Source of the DNA: an uncultured Pseudomonadota bacterium
Lineage (GTDB): Bacteria > Myxococcota_A > UBA9042 > CAIXZC01
DNA length: 5,545 nucleotides
NCBI GenBank assembly: GCA_937876385.1
Contig: CALFHQ010000606.1
Coordinates: 1 to 5,545, forward strand
Reading direction: 5' to 3'
A program made the translations under genes and the position numbers. The notes beneath the pieces are model-generated. The model was given only the letters and a program-made list of their open reading frames with translations, did no database searches and had not been told where the DNA came from. This document shows positions 1-2,524 of the stretch, piece after piece. The number at the start of each line of letters is the position of its first letter. The stretch's first letter is position 1.

Positions 1-2
1 AC

Positions 3-437
3 TGGAGAATTACCAAAGGCGCCCTCAACCAGGCCAAAGGGGTGGCAGATTTCGTGGACAAAATTCTGGCTCCAAACCCCCTCCTCCTTGCCAACAGGAT
101 TCCCACCGACCTGCGCCCCTCGGTGACCCATACAACCCTCATGGCAACAGCCCTAATCAACGCAATGCTGGGCAAAGAACACTGGATGGAGCCCATCCCC
201 CCCAGCGAACTCGTCGAGGTCCTCGACCTCATCCTCCTCCCCCAAAAAGACGGAGACCGAGTCATCAACCCAAACCTCCGAGAAGCCCTCAAACGCTTCA
301 TCGAAAAGGAAGACAACCGCTTCGCGGCCGTCCTCTTCGAACTGGCCTTGGCCAAGATCCAGGATACGTTCCTGAGATTGCCGAGAGGGGTCCCGCCCGA
401 GCCGAGATTCGTCGCTGGGACGATTCTGGTTGGGTAG
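3..437 (+). CDS. 3' end of an unrecognised protein gene
   Basis: This is the C-terminal 144 residues of a protein whose frame is open to the left edge of the window. A GTG at 42 could be read as a start, but the frame continues upstream with ordinary coding-like sequence (TRP-Arg-Ile-Thr-Lys and on), so a truncated longer gene is more likely. The product appears mainly alpha-helical, with leucine-rich amphipathic stretches such as LVEVLDLILLPQKDGD and LREALKRFIEKEDNRFAAVL, and it has no signal peptide or obvious membrane segment in the visible part. The strong C-ending codon bias (ctc, atc, aac, gcc) matches the large gene at 2525 and supports real coding. The last 20 or so residues (Pro- and Arg-rich, ending in ILVG) look less like a folded terminus, and the stop lies just before the repeat island, so the original end may have been replaced. 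I do not recognise the family and assign no function. Confidence 0.65.
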   Translation, partial: WRITKGALNQAKGVADFVDKILAPNPLLLANRIPTDLRPSVTHTTLMATALINAMLGKEHWMEPIPPSELVEVLDLILLPQKDGDRVINPNLREALKRFIEKEDNRFAAVLFELALAKIQDTFLRLPRGVPPEPRFVAGTILVG

Positions 438-647
438 GTCGAACTGAGGGGGCGTGGGAACATCCCAAATGTGGAGTCCAACTGCGGCACTTCCCAACCC
501 CGGGTTCCAGCCGGGGGGCATCCCGCTACAGCGGGATCATGTCCCCGCATTCCATGCGAGGTTTGGAAACCTGCTTCAACGTCCTTCACGGTTCGGGATG
601 AACCCTGGGATGGATAGAAAGGGCGTCTGTCTTTTCAATCGGTTAGA
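438..647. other. Non-coding stretch with a cluster of short hairpins
   Basis: This is the left part of the repeat island, between the stop at 437 and the first intron fragment. I see no credible gene. It contains four short inverted repeats in a row: TGGGA/TCCCA at 455-467, CCCCGG/CCGGGG at 498-516 with loop GTTCCAG, ATCCCGC/GCGGGAT at 520-537 with loop TACA, and CGCAT/ATGCG at 546-558 around TCC. None is followed by a T run, so they do not look like classical terminators. The 17-mer at 595-611 recurs exactly at 1437-1453, about the same distance from the second intron copy. Open frames crossing this stretch on both strands follow the repeats and are probably spurious. Confidence 0.7.
498..561. 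repeat. Three consecutive small palindromes
   Basis: Three stem-loops lie side by side: 498-516 (6-bp stem, loop GTTCCAG), 520-537 (7-bp stem, loop TACA) and 543-561 (CGCAT/ATGCG core around TCC, extended by two outer C-G pairs across one mismatch). The TACA loop is the reverse complement of the TGTA loop seen in the hairpins at 1318-1422. The TTCCA centre recurs at 1051-1104, and as TGGAA at 2412-2424. The stems differ from one hairpin to the next while the loops are kept. They could be recognition units for a mobile repeat family or structured RNA elements; the sequence does not say which. Confidence 0.55.
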
Positions 648-888
648 GCCGGGTGGCCCCGGGTCGTTGCCTTCCCGGGGCTCCCACAGATCCGTACGTG
701 CGGATTTCCCGCATACGGCTCCTCGGTTTACAGATTCGCTCGGCAAACCGTGCGGTGAACGATTCGTGGGGGTGGTAGCGGATAGTGCCGGTTGCAGGCA
801 ATCCGAAACACCAAGGGTCGCACTAACCGCCGAATGCGGATCGGCGATTTCGAGAAGGACGTTTCGTTCTACCAAGCGCCCGCAGGGC
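648..888 (-). mobile_element. Group II intron 3' fragment, copy 1
   Basis: Read on the minus strand, this 241-bp block ends with the hallmark 3' domains of a bacterial group II intron. Domain V is 721 down to 689: it opens with GAGCC containing the AGC catalytic triad, has a GCGG/CCGC upper stem capped by GAAAT, and closes with GTACGGATC. Domain VI follows at about 685-651: a CCCCGGG/CCCGGGG stem with an outer GGG/CCC pairing and an unpaired A at 654 that fits the branch-point adenosine. The fragment stops at 648, within about one base of where a 3' splice site 7 nt past that A would fall. The copy at 1489-1729 is identical base for base. No reverse transcriptase frame and no domain I-III core are present, so this is a 5'-truncated, non-autonomous remnant. 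Confidence 0.75.
689..721 (-). ncRNA. Group II intron domain V, copy 1
   Basis: This is the 33-nt catalytic hairpin of the intron, read on the minus strand. The lower stem pairs GAGCCGTA with TACGGATC, the upper stem is GCGG/CCGC, and the tip contains GAAA. The AGC triad is intact. One base fewer than the usual 34 could reflect a shortened tip. The primary-sequence match to bacterial domain V from memory is strong. Confidence 0.75.
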
Positions 889-903
889 TACGGCTTTTTC
901 CAG

Positions 904-922
904 CCCAGGCCAGGGGCCTGGG
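904..922. repeat. Perfect 8-bp palindrome with triloop
   Basis: CCCAGGCC pairs with GGCCTGGG around AGG. No T run follows on the + strand. On the minus strand the downstream sequence GCTGGAAAAAGCC is also not a T run. A terminator is therefore not supported; it may be another member of the island's hairpin series. Confidence 0.55.
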
Positions 923-954
923 GGAGCGTCGCCTCGAATGGAACCGTTCCCCAA

Positions 955-1009
955 GGCAATCCGAAACACCAAGGGTCGCACTAACCGCCCAATGCGGATC
1001 GGCGATTTC
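955..1009 (-). repeat. 55-bp third copy of an intron-block segment
   Basis: This matches 797-851 in intron copy 1, and the same segment in copy 2 at 1638-1692, with a single difference (a C for a G in the CCGAATG context). It lies in the same orientation but outside the 241-bp duplications and has no domain V beside it. It may be a relic of another truncated insertion, or a dispersed repeat that itself sits inside the intron block. Confidence 0.7.
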
Positions 1010-1037
1010 AAAAATGGACGTCCGGTTGTCACGCGAC

Positions 1038-1103
1038 GATTCCGACGAGAACGGTTCCATTCCGTGCAACGATTCCGAAAAGGACGGTTCCATTCCGTGC
1101 AAC
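1038..1103. repeat. 33-bp tandem duplication
   Basis: Two adjacent 33-bp units (1038-1070 and 1071-1103) match at 30 of 33 positions. Each contains ACGGTTCCATTCCGT, in which ACGG and CCGT can pair around a TTCCA-bearing loop. The sequence ATGGAACCGTTC at 938-949 is the exact inverse of GAACGGTTCCAT at 1049-1060, so the motif also occurs inverted about 100 bases upstream. Confidence 0.7.
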
Positions 1104-1160
1104 GCTCCCCCAGGTTGCCGGCCCGATGCAGGCCGCCCCCCTGGGCTTGAAACTGCCTTG

Positions 1161-1173
1161 GCCCTGCGGGCGC
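1161..1173 (+). repeat. GCCCTGCGGGCGC motif
   Basis: This 13-mer occurs four times: here and at 1760-1772 on the + strand, and at 876-888 and 1717-1729 on the minus strand, where it forms the 5' edge of each intron fragment. GCCC and GGGC can pair around TGC. A relaxed version (ACCGTGAGGGCGC) lies at 1202-1214. Its position at the edge of both intron fragments suggests a recombination or truncation point. Confidence 0.65.
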
Positions 1174-1240
1174 TTAACACAACGGACAGGAAGATGCCTT
1201 GACCGTGAGGGCGCTTTTTTGATGGATGCGGTGGGTCAGG
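1170..1240 (+). repeat. 71-nt dispersed unit, copy A
   Basis: This aligns without gaps to 1728-1798 with 57 of 71 positions identical by my count. Shared blocks include AACACAA, GGGCGC, GATGGATG and GGTGGGT. Copy B directly abuts the second intron fragment, while copy A follows a free copy of the 13-bp motif. Divergence of about 20 percent makes it much older than the identical intron duplication. Confidence 0.6.
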
Positions 1241-1288
1241 TTCGAGGAACAATCGGCATCCTGGACGTTGAGAATGCCACGGTTCCAA

Positions 1289-1317
1289 GCATCGCTGCGC
1301 CACGGGTGCTGCGATGC
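1289..1317. repeat. Hairpin with GCATCGC/GCGATGC arms
   Basis: A 7-bp perfect stem encloses 15 bases that contain an inner CAC/GTG pairing. It abuts the TGTAG-loop hairpin that starts at 1318. No T run follows. Confidence 0.5.
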
Positions 1318-1422
1318 GCACGCTGTAGGCGTGCTGGTAGAGTAGCCTGGGGTGCGCACGCTGTTGGTGTGCGTACCCCAGGATCTCGATGCAAATAGAA
1401 TCCCGCACGCTGTAGGTGTGCG
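1318..1422. repeat. Three hairpins with TGTAG/TGTTG loops
   Basis: Hairpin 1 (1318-1334) is GCACGC-TGTAG-GCGTGC. Hairpin 2 (1346-1382) has a 16-bp stem that includes two G-T pairs and a TGTTG loop. Hairpin 3 (1404-1422) is CGCACGC-TGTAG-GTGTGCG. The five-base loop and the inner stem are conserved, while stem lengths and outer bases differ and G-C can become G-T, which fits selection on structure or descent with stem variation. The related 520-537 hairpin carries the complementary TACA loop. Confidence 0.65.
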
Positions 1423-1488
1423 AGTAGAGGCGGATTGGGATGAACCCTGGGATAGGTAGGAGGAACCTCTGTCACCCGAATTCCCAAG

Positions 1489-1729
1489 GCCGGGTGGCCC
1501 CGGGTCGTTGCCTTCCCGGGGCTCCCACAGATCCGTACGTGCGGATTTCCCGCATACGGCTCCTCGGTTTACAGATTCGCTCGGCAAACCGTGCGGTGAA
1601 CGATTCGTGGGGGTGGTAGCGGATAGTGCCGGTTGCAGGCAATCCGAAACACCAAGGGTCGCACTAACCGCCGAATGCGGATCGGCGATTTCGAGAAGGA
1701 CGTTTCGTTCTACCAAGCGCCCGCAGGGC
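1489..1729 (-). mobile_element. Group II intron 3' fragment, copy 2
   Basis: This is identical over all 241 bases to 648-888 and lies in the same orientation, 841 bases further on. On the minus strand domain V is 1562 down to 1530 and domain VI is about 1526-1492. Like copy 1 it lacks the reverse transcriptase and the 5' domains. Left of the domain VI end, the flank resembles that of copy 1 (the exact 17-mer at 1437-1453 and a shared TCTGTC), so either both insertions hit related sites or a block of about 300 bp was duplicated. Right of 1729 the flanks differ immediately. Zero divergence implies recent duplication or gene conversion, and two direct copies could recombine and delete the spacer. 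Confidence 0.75.
1530..1562 (-). ncRNA. Group II intron domain V, copy 2
   Basis: This is the same 33-nt hairpin as at 689-721, with an intact AGC triad and GTACGGATC closing arm. Confidence 0.75.
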
Positions 1730-1732
1730 GCT
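1716..1732. repeat. 7-bp palindrome at the edge of intron copy 2
   Basis: AGCGCCC and GGGCGCT pair perfectly around GCA. It forms because the inverted 13-bp motif at the intron edge joins the GCGCT start of the 71-nt unit. At copy 1 the corresponding arm is broken after GGGC. Confidence 0.6.
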
Positions 1733-1798
1733 AAACACAATGGACTGGAAAAAGCCGTGGCCCTGCGGGCGCATTTTGGATGGATGGGGTGGGTAATG
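1728..1798 (+). repeat. 71-nt dispersed unit, copy B
   Basis: This is the diverged partner of 1170-1240. It contains a further copy of the 13-bp motif at 1760-1772 and overlaps the last two bases of intron copy 2. Confidence 0.6.
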
Positions 1799-1864
1799 TG
1801 GGTGTGAGAGTAGAAGCAGACCTGTCAGCGAAAACCGACGCCATCCACCTTCTGTACCAGGAAC

Positions 1865-2161
1865 CTAGTCATCGTTGGAAAGTGCGCCCACCTCGAAAAT
1901 GTCAGCGACTGGGACTCCCAACATCAGTTTCGATGCTGCCGCCAAATGATTGGGCACATGCAACAGAAACGCAGTCAGAAGAGCCTCGACTTGCTTGCTG
2001 TCCATGGAGTTGGGATCGTCACAAAATGACTGCCACTTCTTCAAATCGTCGAGCCAATCGGTCATGTGAAACGCAATCTCTTTGCGACGGCCCTCCGGCT
2101 CGTAACCTTCGTTTTGTAGCGCTACTTCAATCGCATCTCGAATCATATCATAACGTAACAT
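1865..2161 (-). CDS. Small hypothetical protein, 98 residues
   Basis: The product is a compact acidic, probably helical and soluble protein with no signal peptide or membrane segment. It starts MLRYDMIRDAIEVAL and includes FHMTDWLDDLKKW, a Leu/Ala-rich stretch with HVPNHLAAASKL, and ends near DIFEVGALSNDD. I chose the ATG at 2161 because an AGG lies 7 bases upstream and a TATAAT box at 2184-2179 would place transcription start near 2172. The frame also allows a TTG at 2176, which would lie upstream of that start, and an ATG at 2146 with no ribosome site. The composition is more AT-rich than the neighbours, and unlike the island frames this one reads like a real protein with mixed charged and hydrophobic residues. 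It stands alone and converges on the repeat island. Family and function are not recognised. Confidence 0.65.
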   Translation of the reverse strand: MLRYDMIRDAIEVALQNEGYEPEGRRKEIAFHMTDWLDDLKKWQSFCDDPNSMDSKQVEALLTAFLLHVPNHLAAASKLMLGVPVADIFEVGALSNDD

Positions 2162-2178
2162 TCCATAACCTAACAATG

Positions 2179-2184
2179 ATTATA
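2179..2184 (-). promoter_or_regulatory. Probable -10 box for the small minus-strand gene
   Basis: A perfect TATAAT on the minus strand lies 17 bases upstream of the ATG at 2161. The matching -35 position (TCTTCA with a 17-base spacer) is poor, so the promoter call rests on the -10 and on the AT-rich context. The predicted leader is only about ten bases and contains AGG. Confidence 0.45.
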
Positions 2185-2411
2185 CAGTCATCATATTGAG
2201 ATGAAGACAGACGACTTTCGTCCGCACATTCCAGCTTCACCGCTGCCAGCCATGTGCCCTTTCTTCAAGATTCTCATTCCCTTATGACCTCTTGGTAGAA
2301 CTATCATGGCAATTTGCGTGACGTCAATTCCCTTCTTGGGAACGACTGGGATGGATTTGTGGAGTTGGATGACGTTGTGCGAGTCGAAGTGGACGGTTCA
2401 GCCTCGCCCGG

Positions 2412-2455
2412 CGCATGGAATGCGGGTTTGGGAAACATGCTTCGACGAACTCCTC
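2412..2455 (+). repeat. Diverged relative of the 546-590 hairpin block
   Basis: CGCAT-GGA-ATGCG here corresponds to CGCAT-TCC-ATGCG at 546-558. In both places it is followed by GGTTTGG, AAAC, TGCTTC and ACG in the same order with one-base gaps. The central triplet is inverted between the two sites while the stem is kept. Confidence 0.5.
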
Positions 2456-2484
2456 TTGACTTTGACCCGTCAGTTCACAATCAT
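2456..2484 (+). promoter_or_regulatory. Possible sigma-70-type promoter for the surface-protein gene
   Basis: TTGACT at 2456-2461 (5 of 6 to TTGACA) is followed after 17 bases by AATCAT at 2479-2484 (4 of 6 to TATAAT). Transcription would start near 2491, giving a leader of roughly 34 bases. The -10 is weak, so this is a candidate only. Confidence 0.35.
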
Positions 2485-2524
2485 CAATCAAAGCTCTGCT
2501 GCTCACGTTTAATGGGGGTCGTCC

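Larger units (their letters stand above)
889..1488. other. Repeat-rich non-coding spacer between the two intron fragments
   Basis: About 600 bases lie between the two identical intron fragments with no credible gene on either strand. In order they hold: an 8-bp perfect palindrome at 904-922 (CCCAGGCC/GGCCTGGG), a 55-bp third copy of an internal intron-block segment at 955-1009, a 33-bp tandem pair at 1038-1103, the 71-nt unit at 1170-1240, a hairpin at 1289-1317, and three hairpins with TGTAG or TGTTG loops at 1318-1422. The 13-bp motif GCCCTGCGGGCGC occurs at 1161-1173. Several open frames of 80-180 codons cross the stretch, but they overlap each other on both strands, reuse the same repeats and lack ribosome sites, so I reject them as genes. 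Confidence 0.7.
2185..2524. other. Intergenic region upstream of the surface-protein gene
   Basis: About 340 bases separate the divergent gene at 1865-2161 from the gene at 2525. I see no convincing gene here. Frames starting near 2306 and 2314 on the + strand run through it, but they lack a ribosome site and one overlaps the real start at 2525. The segment at 2412-2455 resembles 546-590 in the repeat island. A possible promoter lies at 2456-2484. Confidence 0.6.

Noticed and set aside
153..521. Minus-strand 122-codon frame opposite the first gene
   Set aside because: It is antisense to the better-supported partial gene, runs into the hairpin cluster and has no ribosome site.
454..984. Plus-strand 176-codon frame through intron copy 1
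   Set aside because: It is antisense to the intron fragment and shares its sequence with the frame at 1508-1807 only through the repeat.
1202..1220. Intrinsic terminator ending in a T run (CGC followed by TTTTTT)
   Set aside because: The six T residues are preceded by only a weak, imperfect stem and no gene lies upstream on the + strand to be terminated.
869..1408. Minus-strand 179-codon frame in the repeat island
   Set aside because: It translates hairpins, the tandem repeat and the 71-nt unit; it is rich in Arg, Ser and Pro, overlaps other equally open frames and looks like a product of GC-rich repeats.
648..1729. CRISPR array or direct-repeat/spacer system
   Set aside because: The repeats are 241, 71, 55 and 33 bp long, irregularly spaced and two-copy; there are no regular 25-40 bp repeat and spacer units and no cas genes.
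1174..1740. Minus-strand 188-codon frame across intron copy 2
   Set aside because: It reads straight through domain V and VI of the intron, which act as RNA; the same peptide appears at copy 1 only because the DNA is duplicated.
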